A stretch of 64,000 nt of DNA from Adiantum capillus-veneris (GCA_014529385.2 CM043944.1:180689740-180753739), one strand, 5' to 3'; positions 34,568 to 47,697 are shown, counted from the first letter of the stretch. The notes: generated by a model not told the origin, from the letters alone. Numbers and translations: made by a program.

Positions 34568-35580
34568 TGGCTGACAACAACATAGATGTGTTCAGGATGT
34601 TTGCTGCTGAGGACGAGTTGGATAGGGACAATTACCCTACGTGGACTTACATGATGCAACATGTTCTTTTGTCAAGGGCGTCTGAAATGTTATGGAGGTA
34701 ATTGATGTACGTCTTGGTTCTAAGGATGTAGTTGATATTGAGGATGTTGCAGGTCTCGCTGCAAGAATGTTGTTAGAGTTGTTTTGCCTACTACAAAACA
34801 AGCTTGTTGGGATGTAAACGATGCACAGGCTCATGTGTTGATTGTGTTTTTTGTAAAGAGCACCATTACTCCTCATGTTTGTTCAGCAAAATCTACAAAA
34901 CAAGCTTTGGATATTGTGGCTGGTCTTTATACAAGCCGAAATGAGGAAAATATTGCTTTGTTTCATAAAGAGCTACAATCAAACATTATGCATGAGGAAG
35001 ATGATATATACATTGGTGTCAAGGATACCAATGAGCAACTTATTTTTGTAGGTGGAGTCATTTCAGACAGTTACCTTGTGCAGAAATCTAGGCTGTTCTT
35101 GATGCCTTGCCATATTCTTACCAAGCTTTTGCTAGTACTTGCAGACTTATGACCCAAGGAAATCCTGAAGTTTTCAAGTTCGATGCATTGTGCACATTGT
35201 TGTTGCAAGAGTCACTTTCCAAAAAAAACAGGACTAGACAGCGTGCAATTGAACAGGCTTTTATTGCTTCTCAAAGAAAGGGTGGTAGTAGCAATGCAGC
35301 AACTTCTTATGGTTTTGTTGCGAGTGGCAAAACTTCTGTTCCAAATGCTTCTGTTGGCAACACTTCATCGGGAAATTATGGTGATAAGGGAAAAAAGAAG
35401 ATGTGTTACCATTATTGTAAAGTTAATGATTACTTGATTAAGCAGTCATAAGTTGAAGTCCAAAGAGGCTAAGAAGAAAGAGGTTGGTTCCACTGTAAAT
35501 GCTAGTTCCACTACAAATACAGCCATTGTTGAGTCTTTTCTGAAAGGAGACTGTGATGCTGCTGTTGATGCAGAATAGTG
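34568..35580 (+). pseudogene. gag: gag of the copia element
   Basis: The ATG at 34568 opens MADNNIDVFRMFAAEDELDR, then DNYPTWTYMMQHVLLS, the usual start of copia gag. Frame changes near 34690 and 35130 lead to SAKSTKQALDIVAGLYTSRN and to LLQESLSKKNRTRQRAIEQA. The knuckle region CYHYCKVNDYLIKQ lacks the normal spacing. It would form the particle. Confidence 0.75.
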
Positions 35581-35639
35581 CAAAGTGCATTTACAATCCT
35601 GTTGTCTATGATGCATGCATGTCAGTTGTTGCAAATTCA

Positions 35640-35891
35640 CATGTGTGATATTTCAATAGTGGTGCTACAAAGCACATTACCTCACATCATGAATTGCTCA
35701 CCTCTCTTGAGTCTCTCCCTCATGCGAATTCGGTCACTTGTGCCAAAAATGCCTCTTATCCTGTTCAGGGAGTTGGAAAGATTGTTCTTATTACTGCAAA
35801 TGGCAGTTATTTTACACTTGTTGATGCACTTTATGTACCTGGGATCAAGAATCTTTTGTTTGTATCTGCACTTGCTAGACTTGACCTGTAG
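35640..35891 (+). pseudogene. pro: Protease of the copia element, catalytic Asp replaced
   Basis: The frame reads YFNSGATKHITSHHELLTSL, where the copia motif is D-S-G-A-T. The catalytic aspartate codon has become asparagine. It then reads VDALYVPGIKNLLFVSAL, the usual end of the domain. A stop follows at 35889. Confidence 0.8.
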
Positions 35892-36049
35892 TCTAATTTG
35901 TCGATGACAGATGTACAATTCAGAATCCCAGTTTTGGTGATAAAATTGTTGCATCTGGCCTTTTGTGCCATGGGGTATAAGCTCACTTTGTATGACAAGT
36001 TGGACTAGATTTTGCAAATGCAGTTGCAAATTCAAGGGCTATTTCAGAT

Positions 36050-36760
36050 TGCAAAATTGTGGCATGCACGTTTTGGACATCTGAATCACCCCTTTCGTTT
36101 GCTGCGTTTGTAAAAGTTTGAAATGGTTGCTTCTTTTGCTCCTCTTGAAGCACCTGTCAAACATGTTTGTGAAGGCTGTATTTTGGGTAAATTATAGCAT
36201 TCTAAATTTCCAAAGGGTTGTTCAGTTAGGGCCACATGCAGGTTGCATCTTGTGCATAGTGATGTTTGTGGGCCCATGCAAACTTCATCCTTGGGCAATT
36301 ACCTGTACTTCGTGGCTTTCATTGATGATTACTCTAGGCATGCATGGGAATTCTCTCTTAGTTCAAAGTTTTTATGTGCTTCAAATAATTTGTGGCTATG
36401 GCTGAAAATGTCTTGGAATGTACTATGGGCACCCTCTATTGTGATCGAGGGGGGGAGTATATGTCTCATGAATTTAATGCATTTTTGGCTAGTCGTAGGA
36501 TAAAACACCAATGTAAAATTCCTTATACGCCTCAACAAAATGGTGTAGCTGAGAAGAAAAATGGGTCACTTACGGAAATGGTAGGATGTATGGTCAAAAG
36601 TCAAGCTTTGCCGCATTCTTTTTGGCTTGAGGCCATCATGTGTGCCACTTATGTACTTAATAGGTGTCCTACAAAAGCTTTGTATTCTATTACTCATATG
36701 AAGCACGGCATGATAGAAAGCCTTCTATTGAGCACATGCGTGCTTTAGGCTATTTGGCGT
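36050..36760 (+). pseudogene. pol: Integrase of the copia element
   Basis: The GAG-pre-integrase part reads KLWHARFGHLNHPF and CEGCILGK. The core reads HLVHSDVCGPMQTSSLGNYL (first D), YCDRGGEYMSHEF (second D) and PQQNGVAEKKNGSL (E), all retained. At least three frame changes break it. Confidence 0.88.
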
Positions 36761-37244
36761 ATGCTTTGGTGCCACAAACACAACAAAGAAAATTGGATGA
36801 TAAGTCTATCAAACGTATTTTTGCTGGTTAAAGTGTTAAAGGTTACAGGTTGTATCATCTGCAAACAAAGCGTATTTTGGTTTCACGGGATGTAGTGTTT
36901 GTGGAAGATTCTATTCAGCCCTTCCTGTCATGTACTAGAGATAGTAATGTAAGCCCACAAGACATTTATGATACTTTGTTGACTCTTTTTAGTGGTGGAA
37001 GTTTGAATGGAAATTCCAATGAGGTAAATGTACAGCCTATGGGGGTTTCCGAAAATGTTATATATCAGCGTATTACTGATGCAGATGTACATGATGTACT
37101 TGATGAGGAAAGGGCTGAAAATGAGCAGGCTAGAGGTATGCCAAAAAGGCTGGTGCATACATTGCATGACAGTAACTGGACACACCTTTGTATAGTCGTA
37201 CTCGTTCAGGCTTTGTCCATGCATCTTAGTCATCAGATTGTTAT

Positions 37245-38210
37245 GCTTTGGCTGAGTCTAGCTTACATGATGTTGAGGAACCTCTATCTTTTGATAAAGC
37301 ACAAAATTTAGAAAATTGGATGGCTACCATGCAATCAGAATATGATGCACTTATAGAAAATGACACATGGAATTTATGTGATTTACCTCCTAGCAAAAAG
37401 GCCATTGGTAGTACAAAGTGGATTTACAACTTAAAATGCAAGCTAGATGGTGAGATCGATCACCATAAGGCTTGACTTGTTGCAAAGGGTTATGCACAAC
37501 AAAAAGGCATAGATTATGAAGAGACTTTTGTTCCCACTTGTCGTTTGACTATTGTGCCTTTTCTACGTGCATTGGTAGCTCATTTTGGTTGGGATGTACA
37601 TCAATCAAACATTGTTACTACTTTCTTGAATGGTGACATATTTGAGGAGATTTACGTAACACAGCCTCGTGGTTTTGTCAAGAAAGGACAAGAGGACAAA
37701 GTGTGTAGATGTAAGAAGGCTTTGTATGGGTTGAATCAATCTCCTCGTGGTTGGTATGAGAAAGCTGACACTCATTTGGTCAAACGAGGCTTTTGTAACA
37801 GTCCAAAAAAAAGCACATTATATGTGAAGTGTGAGGGTGATGTACTTCTCATTGTGGTTCTTTACGTAGATGATTTGTTGATCACTGGCCCAAATGAGAG
37901 ACATATTGCTAAATTTAAGGCTAATTTGAATGCTTCTTTCAAGATGAAAGATTTGTGGTTGCTGCATCATTAGTTGGGTATACAATTTAACCAGTGTGAT
38001 GGTGGTATTGCCTTGTGTCAGAAAAGTTACATAGAGACATTGCTATGTAAGTTTGGACTTGAGGGTTGCAAACCTATTGCCACTCCCATGGAAACATGTT
38101 TGAAATTGAGTCTTCATGATGTTGGTGATCCTACTGATATCACTCTTTACCAATGCCTCATTTATGTATGCAACACAAGGCCAGATATTCAGTTTGTAGT
38201 CTCATACATT
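37245..38210 (+). pseudogene. pol: Reverse transcriptase of the copia element
   Basis: It starts with WMATMQSEYDALIENDTWNL and KAIGSTKWIYNLKCKLDGEI. A stop follows HHKA near 37475. The ORF from 37545 reads FLNGDIFEEIYVTQPRGF, KKALYGLNQSPRGWYEK and the catalytic VVLYVDDLLITGP with YVDD intact. A stop at 37971 precedes LGIQFNQCDGGIALCQKSYI. Confidence 0.9.
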
Positions 38211-38730
38211 AGCAAATTATGCATAGCCCAGGGTCTAAGCATTGGCAGGCTATCAAAGGATTTTCTGCTACCTTAGTGGCACTTTACATCTTGGCTTGTT
38301 TTATCCCAAGGGGGGATCATTGCCGCCCACTTACAATGCTTTTTCGGACTCAGATTGGGCTGGTTGTTTTGACAAGCGAGTGTCCAAAATGGTTTTTTTT
38401 TCCGTGCTTGGCAGTTCATGTATATCATGGCTGAGCAAGAAGCAATTTATTGTGGCCACTTTGAGTTGTGAGGCTAAGTACAGGGCAGTCTTCACAACTA
38501 CGGTTCAGTGTGTATGGCTCAGACTCCTTATGGTTGATTTGGGTGTTGGACAAGACACTATCTACACTGAGAGTCAAAGCACATTGGCACTTGCAAGGAA
38601 CCCAGTTTTTCATGCTCTCAGTACATTGAGGTGCATTACCACTGTGTCAGGGAGAGGCTCTCAGCAGGAGAGATCAAATTGGCTTATGTGCCATCATAGA
38701 AAAACCTTGCAGATCGTTTCACAAAGGCAT
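38211..38730 (+). pseudogene. pol: RNase H of the copia element
   Basis: The frame reads FSDSDWAGCFDKRVSKMVFF and then SWLSKKQFIVATLSCEAKYR, a worn form of the copia RNase H motif. It continues as VQCVWLRLLMVDLGV. A further frame change precedes RGSQQERSNWLMCH. No intact end was found. Confidence 0.85.
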
Positions 38731-38866
38731 TGTCTCATGAGAAGTGAGAGGCTTTCCGCAAAGATTTGTGCTTACTCCCCTTTGTGGATTGATCATGTCC
38801 TCAAGTCATGGAACTTCACTTTACTCATGTGCCAGCTCTTGTTCACCGCATCACTCCAGGGGGATT

Positions 38867-39095
38867 TGTCACCATATACATGTGGTAGTGATGTGTGTGA
38901 ACACACTACGACCGCCAGGGAATTTTTACCCTCTTTAGGAGGTTTTTTCCCTCGTGCATTGTATATACGCCCATCACTCTAGGGCTATCTATCTTTCCAT
39001 TTCACACTAAGTATAATACACTCTCTATTGTGTGCCTTGAGCTTCCTTCGTCTTCTCCAAGCTGTTTGTGTTTTCTTGCAACCATAATTCCAATA
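38867..39095 (+). repeat. 3' LTR of the copia element
   Basis: It begins TGTCACCATATACATGTGG and ends ATTCCAATA, where the terminal C has become T relative to the 5' LTR. It is preceded by the purine tract AGGGGGA at 38858-38864 and followed by ATTTG. Confidence 0.93.
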
Positions 39096-39100
39096 ATTTG

Positions 39101-39323
39101 TTAGGATTTTTGTGGCAAGCATTTCATGATACCCCACTTTGTAGGAAGATGCACTCCAAAGGAAGATGTCTGAAGGCATGTAACTTTGGGAAAAAAATTT
39201 CTTGAAAGCTTGCCAAGTCCTTGTAGTGAGTGTCTTGGTGGCTATAGACATCCACCACAGGATAGCACTCCCTCTAAGGAAAAAAATGGTGGTTCGAGAA
39301 TAAAATTGATCCTTCTTGTGCAA
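39101..39323 (-). pseudogene. gag: Gypsy-type gag fragment, cut by the copia insertion
   Basis: The minus strand reads LRGSAILWWMSIATKTLTTR and TWQAFKKFFSQSYMPSD, a Retrotrans_gag pattern different from A, D and element 1. It ends at the copia target site. No partner domains were recognised on the other side. Confidence 0.6.
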
Positions 39324-39520
39324 GTGTTCTAGAACTCCTTATGGCTTATGCCCAATAAGACAGAGCGATGAAGACGGGAGCACACCCAATGTGTGATGGA
39401 CAAAGGGTAGGAGTGGTCAATAAGTTCGGTTCTAGACAATTTTTTTAAAAAAATTCTAGTAAACTTTGGTAGGACCGGTATGCTTTCAGAAAAGCACATG
39501 CTTAAAGTTTTGATACCATT
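39324..39520. other. No recognised feature
   Basis: A short stretch between a gag fragment and R1 copy 5. Nothing was recognised. Confidence 0.3.
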
Positions 39521-40195
39521 GTCATGGGGACAGGCACCATGTGTCGATGGAAAAGAGTATACTAAAAAACTTAAAGAACTTCAAATAACAATTGAACTTA
39601 AAGGGAGACATGATACAAGGCGTGGAGTAGAGGATTTCCACCCCAAGAGAGCACTAGCCCCAAACGTTGGCATTCCTTTCAGTATTTCTTTATATTGCTT
39701 GAACTCAATACACTTCTGGTACTCCATCCTCTGCATCTTCACGCAGAAGCATGCCAAATAATGAGCCATTTTCTCATATTTAAAGTCTCTTGGCCTCTCA
39801 AAAGTAGTTAGATGCAAAGAATCAAACAATAAAGCAACTAGTTCAAAAGCTGACAATGCGTTTTGCGGAAATATGTATATTTGTCATGTCACTAGCATAA
39901 TTTGTGGGCATTTGTACAACTCTCACGTTAGCATATCTGCTTGAAATCTAGACCATCTATACTGCTTCCATGCCATCATACTCCATGTGATTTAGTGTGT
40001 GTGTTGGTCTCGCTTTATTTTGATGCATTTAGGTCCCCTCGATCCCAAAAAGGGATCCCGTAAGCTGGTGGGAACTCGTCTTTTAAAAATAGGAGTCTGC
40101 TTCTTCTTCTTCTTCTAATTTTGCTTCTAATTCTTTTAGGGTTTAGTCCCCTTAGTTGGGGTCTACAAGTCGGCTCCATTCTTCAGTGTCTTGAC
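39521..40195 (+). repeat. R1 copy 5
   Basis: It starts TGTCATGGGGACAGGCACC and carries the shared TTCCACCCCAAGAGAGCA, TTCTTTATATTGCTTGAACT and AGGGTTTAGTCC blocks, ending near TTCTTCAGTGTCTTGACATG. No target duplication was recognised. Confidence 0.6.
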
Positions 40196-40594
40196 ATGTC
40201 AATAGTTTGTGACACATGCCATCTCCCTATACAAGCGACTGGAATCCATGAGACAAGATGCTAACAACTGTGCAGGTGAAGCCGTGGCTCTCACCAAATT
40301 TGTGGTGGTAATTGTTGACATAGATCTTGCGATGGGATCCAAGAACCGCTTCTTGGGGCCAAACAAACCCGAGAAGAGATGTAAAGTCAAACAAGGAAAT
40401 GATCTAATAATACATTACCGTCCAAAATCAAGGTTGCACCACCCCTCAAGGTTGCTCAAGCATCAACATAAAATCTATTCAAAGCCCCTATGTCCCCATA
40501 GTAGCAAAGAGATCTACAACAGCGACCAAATGCAAGAATGTGCCAAGTATTAGTAGAATTTTTTGTTAAAAGAAAAGTCTCCCATGCCTATTGC
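40196..40594. other. No recognised feature
   Basis: A 114-codon plus-strand ORF crosses this stretch without a known motif. It may belong to the trailer of chromovirus D or to unrelated decayed DNA. Confidence 0.3.
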
Positions 40595-40779
40595 TATCAT
40601 GCTTCCAAAGTAGAGTGACAAGTTCTACTGGTGGTTGGGAGATGTCGTCTCACCACAAACACAATCCTAAGCATGCATACTTCTTAAATTTTGTGCACAA
40701 TAAAAGAAAGAGAATAATTCTTATAGACAAAAACATTGTTAATTTAAAGTGCATCTTCATTTGCTTACTCTAGTGTAGC

Positions 40780-43085
40780 ATTGTAAGCATTGACAAGGTT
40801 CATATTATCCTTAAGCTAGGTTCCTTGCATCCATATAGAACCTTTAAAAGGATAATTTTTAAACTTAACCAGACGTCATTGGATAATCTTACCATTTCTT
40901 AGTACCTTGTCTTTGTGTTGAAGGATCGATTCGGGTTGCGACACCTCTTCTTGATCTCGATCTCTGGCGGGTCCTCCATTATTGGTTCTTTTGGTGGTTC
41001 TCCTTTCTAAGGCATGAGTAGGCTCACATGGTTAGCATGGTGAATGAGCCAATCATTGGGCAACTTTAACTAATAATCCATCTCATTGATTGGCTTAAGA
41101 ATTTTAAAAGAAAGAACCATAGTATCTTTTTGCTAGTTTAGCATAATTCTCTTGGTGGCTCGTAGGATTATTGCCCGTAGTATGCCTTAGAGAAGCCTTG
41201 AGAAAATTTAGCAAGACCCAATCATTTTTCTTAAAGGCTAAGGCTCTTCTAAGTTTATAAGCAGCCACCATGTTTGCCTTTGCTTTGTGATGAATATAAC
41301 CTCTTTAATCTTTGGAAAAGATTCGGCTATATTCATCGTCAGCAGCAAAGATCTTCCCATGTACTTTCAGTGGTAAGGGACTTTTGCATCTTCCCTCTTT
41401 AACCTTGAGAGGTGCTTTCCCCATAGAAGTATGTACAATGTCATTGTACGTATACTCTATAAGAGGTAAGTACTTATCTCATTGAGAACATTTGATCTAC
41501 TTCCATGACATAGGCTTTTAGTAGATTCAAGAATCATTAGATTAGTTATTTCAATTTGGTCATCCGTTTGTGGATGATAGGCCAAAAGAAAAATTTAATC
41601 TACTTCCTAGATTCTAAAGAGGGTTTCCATTTAATGTACCTCAATAGTCTTTTTGACAGACATAGAGTGTGTTTTCTTGCTAAGCCTGTCGACTAAAACA
41701 ATCCAAGACTTTGCTTCCCTCGATCAAATTTCAATTTTTTATATACCACACATTTTGAAACATACTCTTGTATATTTACTTTTCATGGTAGACCAAAAAA
41801 AATACATTTCTACTCCTCAAAGCGTAGATTATTAAATCCCTCTTTGCCCTGCATAATGAGAAGCATGGGATTTATACATGAATTTCTTATTGTATGGATG
41901 AGTAACACCTAGCCTATTACGGTTTGGAAGATAATCATCCTTCAAAGTGAATTGTTCTTTTTTTATTCCCTAATGCAAAGGCTGTAATTACCTACTTAAA
42001 GTCTTCATCAATAGCATACTCATCTATCATAAATGATAGATCATTGTGAGTTGCTAAAGACACCACATTTACCCTGGCCGTTGAAAGTGCATTGACACTT
42101 GATTGTGCTTGCCAGCATGTGAGTAGTATGAAATTTAATTTGCGAAAGAAAATTTTCCCACTCATTTGTTTGTCGAAGAGCTTGATTTGCGTCATGGATT
42201 TCTTGAGGCTTTATGATTCATTCGTAGGATGAATGGAGCCCCAAAAGATAGTGCTTCCATGTGTGTAGGGCATGTAGAATAGCTAAAAGCTCTTTTTCGT
42301 ATATGCCCAAGACTCGCTCATCGGCATTGACCTTCGACTTCATATGCTATGGCATGCGCTTCTTGAAGCAAGACTGCTCCAAGGCAATCACCTCAAGCAT
42401 CAATGGACCTCAAATGGCTATGAGAGATCCGGAAATGAGGACTAGTTGAGATAATCTTCTCTTTGAGCTTGTCAAAGAGTCCTTTATCACTTCATGAGTA
42501 CTTAACATTCTTCCTTGTTAAGTAATGCAATGGTCTGGTATTTGAGAAAATTTTGCTATGAAGCATCTATAGTATGCACAGATACCAATAAACTTCTTAG
42601 CCATGTAGATTTGGATTAGGCCATGTTTTTATTACCTCCACTTTGATGGATCCCTATGGATCATCTTGAGATAATGTGGCCTTAATATTGAATTTCTTGT
42701 AGAAAAACTTCACTTTTCTTTTGATTATGAAAAGCTTATTCTCTCTCACAACTTGAAAGATTACTTGGAGGTGTCCCTTGTACTCCTCAACAGAATTTGA
42801 GTGACCTGAAGACTTTTGTCCATCGTCGATCTGAATGCAGCTGGAGCATTTGTCAGTGATCGTATTTAGTGCTCTAGAGTCGAGACACGTGATATGTGTC
42901 ATATTTCTTTTGCACTAAAAGTACTGATGAGCAAATAGAGAGGAGCTAGGCCTCACCATCCCTTTTTCCACCAGTTCATGCAATTGCCTCATGATCTCCT
43001 CTTGTTGAGCTTGTGAAACTCAATAAGGAGTTTTATTAGGTGATGAGCTTCCTGATAGGAGCTCAATTTAATGGTCATCATCCCC
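40780..43085 (-). pseudogene. pol: Polymerase remnants of chromovirus D
   Basis: Pieces of reverse transcriptase (HLQVIFQVVRENKLFIIKRK near 42740), RNase H and integrase (IEYTYNDIVHTSMGKAP near 41440; NDWVLLNF near 41210) follow in the expected order. The core of the reverse transcriptase is largely deleted. The chromodomain remnant lies near 40790-40870. Many stops are present. Confidence 0.75.
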
Positions 43086-43634
43086 TCATCTTGGAAGTAA
43101 GTCCATAGGGATATCATCGATGAACACATCTTGGAATCCTTTTAGAAAGTTAGACAAGTCTAACTCTTCTTGATTCCTACCATTCACCTTTGATGAAACA
43201 TTAAGACCTTTTAGGGACTCTTTGACAAAAATCATGTACGCAGAAACTGAGCTCTTCATTGATTTATCAAGGGTAAGAGGATTTACAAGTGGTATAGTAT
43301 GGCCAGACTCATTGATATCTATACACATGTTCTTTCCCCTAAAGGTGAAGTAGATTCTCCTCTCAGGGAGCTTCATGATGGCAACCATGCGATCAAACCA
43401 TGGCACCCCTAGGATAGCATCCTCATGTTGGAGAGGAGAGATGAAAAATTCTTCTTTGTTGGCATAGCTTTGGACATGAAGCCTCAACTTCCCAATCAAG
43501 GGAGTAATGGAGGCTTGCTGTCCCTTGAAAGCTGTGTCAGCTGCTACAATATCTCCCATCTCAAAAGGTTGAATGCCCAACTTCGTGGCCAACTCTGTTG
43601 ATATGAAGTTGTGAGTAGAGCCAGGGTCAAACAA
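43086..43634 (-). CDS. pro: Protease ORF of chromovirus D
   Basis: An uninterrupted 182-codon frame reads MFDPGSTHNFISTELATKLG, TPLIGKLRLHVQSYANKEEF and AILGVPWFDRMVAIMKLPER. The D-P-G triplet takes the place of D-[ST]-G. It is better preserved than in A and ends with LSNFLKGFQDVFIDDIP, which leads into the polymerase. Confidence 0.8.
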   Translation of the reverse strand: MFDPGSTHNFISTELATKLGIQPFEMGDIVAADTAFKGQQASITPLIGKLRLHVQSYANKEEFFISPLQHEDAILGVPWFDRMVAIMKLPERRIYFTFRGKNMCIDINESGHTIPLVNPLTLDKSMKSSVSAYMIFVKESLKGLNVSSKVNGRNQEELDLSNFLKGFQDVFIDDIPMDLLPR

Positions 43635-43699
43635 GATGAAGGAATCATGCTTCCTTACCTTTCCCCAAGCATAGGAGAGAGACGATCCTTTGCAATGAG

Positions 43700-44392
43700 C
43701 ATCCTCTTTTGGATCTTCGATGGTGGAATCCCTAGGAGTCTTGCGATGTTGAAATCCCTAGGAGTCTCATTGCGAGCATTTTTCTTGGGACAAGAATGAT
43801 AGCCATGTCCTTGCTCCCCACACTTAAAACACTTATGGTCCTTGCAAAAAGATCAAAGCTCTTCATGAGGGAGTTTGTTTTTAACTTTGTAAACTCCCTC
43901 CTCCTTAGACCTATTGTTGTTGTTGTAGGAAGTGCCTTGGGAAGAATTTTGGACATTGGTTTTTCCCTTTGCATCATTTTTGTCTTTGCTTTCCATGGGT
44001 TTGACATTCTCTCTAGCCCCTTGTTGGAAATTGATGCAGAAAGCAACCATGGTGTGGTGGATTACTTCGGTAATAGAACCAGACTGTTGGGAGCTGACAT
44101 ACTTGGCAATTTCTTCAGGTAATCCCGCACAAAATTTTTGTCTTTGCTTGGCAAAGTCTATCTTTTGATAGACAGTAGCCTTGAGATGTAAATCCTAAAA
44201 CTTGTCCACATATTTGTGGATAGAATCATGAGAGAGAAGCCTCAAAATCCGTCACTCTGTGAGCACTTTGTCCTTTGCATCACTTGCAAGGAATTTCTTC
44301 ATGATGGAAACTCGTAGAGTTTTCCATGTCTTTGGGGCTTTGTCGTTGCCACGAAGGCTAGCCCACCATTGACGAGCCGATTTTTGGAAGTG
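43700..44392 (-). pseudogene. gag: gag C-terminal part of chromovirus D
   Basis: The minus strand reads HFQKSARQWWASLRGNDKAP and IMKKFLASDAKDKVLTE. After frame changes it reaches an intact knuckle CFKCGEQGHGYHSC near 43790-43835 (CX2CX4HX4C). The N-terminal half of gag is missing because of the element 2 junction. Confidence 0.8.
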
Positions 44393-45349
44393 TGTTGGAC
44401 GAGAGCAACTCGCACACCCATGAAGTGCATGCAAACACTACCTAGATCAACATAATGTCAATCGAGGACACAGATGACACGATAGGCACACGGAGGAAAT
44501 CTCTTTAGCTTGTCAAGCTGAGACTATCCTACACATACAACACTCTGGAAGGCCAACTAAACCACAATCAAGAACCTCACTGCTCTCAACTACACCACCT
44601 AGCCACATACACACATACGGAAGGTAACTCACCTAATCATGCCAGATTCGTATGAAACTTAAGGAACACCATCCCCTCACTAGGATACACATGTCCCTAC
44701 GCTTCTACACTCAAAACCCTCACTCTAAACCCGTCTGCAGAAAACGCGTAGGATGACAGAGCAGAATTTTGAAAGTGCCCAAAACTGAAGTTTATGAGTA
44801 CCTATGCGTAGCTTATGTTGCCACGATTCTATAGACTACTAGCACGCAGAAAATAGACATCGTTTGATACACTTACGGCCACAAATAGCTCGTAGATGCA
44901 TCGGCGTGTGCGCTTCTTCTCGCGTGGAATGCTTGGCGTTTTCGCATAGCTCTCCTCGAGCCTACAGCAATGGTGCAGTCAGATCTCCAATGTGTTGAGC
45001 GAGCCGGGCGTAGCGAGAGGATAAAGCTCACGCTCACTCTCTTCTCTCTCACACATAGTAGACAGCAGCGCTAAAGTTTTGATTATGATTAAAGTCCTCT
45101 TTACAAAATGACCTAGGTACCTTATATACTAAGGCTACCTTAGGTTTAACCAAAAATGGGGTTGAAAGGGTCAAATGGCTTTGTATTTACAATCTGGAAG
45201 TTCCATTGCACCCCGGCTTCTGAAACTAGAATAAGTACTCATTACAAATGACGTTTATATCCATAATCCGTAGCATTTCATAACTCGCAAAAGATAAGAC
45301 TTTGGTACGAAACTTGAGTTATGTTGCGTTGTTGACCCAGCGGTCAACA
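44393..45349 (-). repeat. Element 2 left LTR (3' LTR in element orientation)
   Basis: It is 957 bp with no insertion. The TTAA at 44659-44662 is the empty site of the element inserted in the other LTR. It carries the TATA-like octamer at 45121-45128 and two pieces of the CCTATGCGTAGGATG motif (44743-44755 and 44811-44820). Confidence 0.93.
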
Positions 45350-45362
45350 TTCTCCCCTTCCG
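45350..45362 (-). promoter_or_regulatory. Polypurine tract (element 2)
   Basis: The plus strand reads TTCTCCCCTTCCG directly against the left LTR, a purine tract in element orientation. The following bases (GTTCATGTCGTCC) resemble those after the element 1 tract. Confidence 0.8.
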
Positions 45363-45424
45363 CGTTCATGTCGTCCCTGACATGACCTGATTGTCGATGG
45401 CGATGTGGTCCTGGCTGTCGTTTT

Positions 45425-45945
<521 letters not shown>

Positions 45946-45982
45946 TTATGTCTGGTCTTTCTCATAGAGGACTTCTTTGTTC

Positions 45983-46018
45983 TTGAGTTATGTTGTGTTG
46001 TTGACCTAGTGGTCAACA
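45983..46018 (-). repeat. Extra copy of the LTR end, behind the helicase fragment
   Basis: GAGTTATGTTGTGTTGTTGA and the following CC-TAG-TGGTCAACA match the last 36 bp of the left LTR (about 45314-45349) with few changes. The helicase fragment lies between these two LTR-end copies. Confidence 0.75.
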
Positions 46019-46397
46019 CTTTGCTGTCGTATTGGCTTCATCTGTTGCACTGCTTGTATCTTTGTCGAACCACAACAAGAACTATGATCCATTAGAGCGG
46101 ACATCTATCATCATAACCATTCATCTTTGGAGATCCTCTGATTACTTTTATGTCTACGCTTCTTCATTGGGGACTTCTTTGTTCCTGTGCAATCATGTTG
46201 TTAGTGTTGTCTGCAGCTTTGTCATTGAAGGCCATTCTGTGACTCGCCATTGAGGAGAAGTATGCTATGATCTGAAATTGGTGCTCCAATTCATTTGTCA
46301 ATTGATTTGAGTGGCATTTCCTTATTGTTGATGTAGAAGGAATATGTACAAGAGGATGGTGATAGGTGTCTTGAGATTAGGGTCTAAAACCTGGATG

Positions 46398-46439
46398 ACC
46401 AAAGGGAAAAAACCCGGTGGGAAAAAAAATGCCTTTGGT
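46398..46439 (-). promoter_or_regulatory. Conserved hairpin in the element 2 3' untranslated region
   Basis: ACCAAAGG (46398-46405) pairs with CCTTTGGT (46432-46439) around AACCCGGTGGG. It is the counterpart of 8786-8826 in element 1 and keeps pairing despite base changes. Confidence 0.55.
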
Positions 46440-47697
46440 ATATGCTCTTATTGGAGTTGAGCAGTTGAACGTGAAGTACATGTTCATGAAAGGTGAGTGC
46501 TTGGGTGAAACACGGAATAGTGCCTAATGCAAGTGCCAATTATGGGACACTCTGTATGCATATGAGAAATTTGTCAACAAAAGCATGCAATGCGAAAGAA
46601 GGAGATGATGGGTGCTTCAAGGAATAAATGTAGCACATGTGACATCAAAAGATGTTTCAATAGCTTCCACCTTTCCAAGAAGGTTTGTTGATGTAGAAGT
46701 TTCTCCACTCATATCTCACTGTGCTCAGTACGTGAGTGTCTTTTGGACCTTCTCCTTCACTTCTCCAAACTTAAGTACTTAGACTTCGACTCTTTTTCTC
46801 ACCTATATCAGCATGAGCGACACAACGTAAATATGCTCAACTCTTCCAGCTTGAGTAGTACCTAGAATAGCTAAGACGCTTAGACCACAGAGAATATTAC
46901 TTGCAGCTTTGGGACTAACACCTCACCCATTTTGTGGCTTAGCTACTTGACTCTGACTTGTATGACTTGTCGGTTGCATGTTGACACTGCTTTGTGACAA
47001 GTTCTTCGGCTGTTGTAGTGGCTGCTGAGACATACTTCGTGAAGTTTCATCGTTTTCCTGTACCTTCTTCTCTTTGTAGTGCTCAGGCCTCTCGTCCATC
47101 TTTTCTTCATGTGGATTATGGATTTATTTTTTTTCTTAATAATAAACAAAGAAAATCTTAAAACAACTCAACAAAAGAAAAATCATTCAAATAGAAATCT
47201 AAATGCTATGTACACTATACACATGTCCCTAGGGGCTCATATATGGATTTTGTCCCCATACTCCTCTGTAACACTATTATGAGGGCATACACTCTTAATT
47301 TCGTCAAAAAATTATCACAATAAAAAGCAAAAATTCAATGTATCTCACAAAACATTGCCCTCTAATAGTCATAATGTTAGGTCCGCATTCAGAATGCCTC
47401 CCCCCTTCCTATTTGGAGTCATCCTTTACGACAGGGTATCGCAAAGGGTATGTGTTGTGCTTGGGCAATTAAAAGTTGTGCCTATGCAGGCCTTGTAATG
47501 TAGCCCTATTATGCATACACAGTCAATGCATGGAAAAGATTTATGTTGTGCAAGATGTGGGTATAAACAATTTGCTTATTGGAATTTGTTGGCGAGGCTT
47601 CCTATTCTAAGCAATGTAATGGTCTTTGAAGCGCCTGTATCGTTGCTTGATTGAAGCGACTTGCTCTCTTCTAACTGTACTGTAATCGTAGGAAGAA

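Larger units (their letters stand above)
34015..39095 (+). mobile_element. Complete Ty1/copia retrotransposon, coding region decayed
   Basis: LTRs at 34015-34239 and 38867-39095, target duplication ATTTG on both sides (34010-34014 and 39096-39100), tRNA-Met-like primer site and a polypurine tract define a full element of about 5.1 kb. The domain order is gag, protease, integrase, reverse transcriptase, RNase H, the copia order. Multiple stops and frameshifts prevent a full product. It inserted into a region carrying a minus-strand gag fragment. Confidence 0.95.
40595..44392 (-). mobile_element. Chromovirus D (same family as A), truncated in gag
   Basis: It matches the reverse complement of A from the capsid region through protease, parts of reverse transcriptase, RNase H, integrase, chromodomain and trailer. 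No LTR was found at its left end. On the right, the capsid is cut at 44392 by the left LTR of element 2. The five bases before that LTR are AAGTG. Confidence 0.85.
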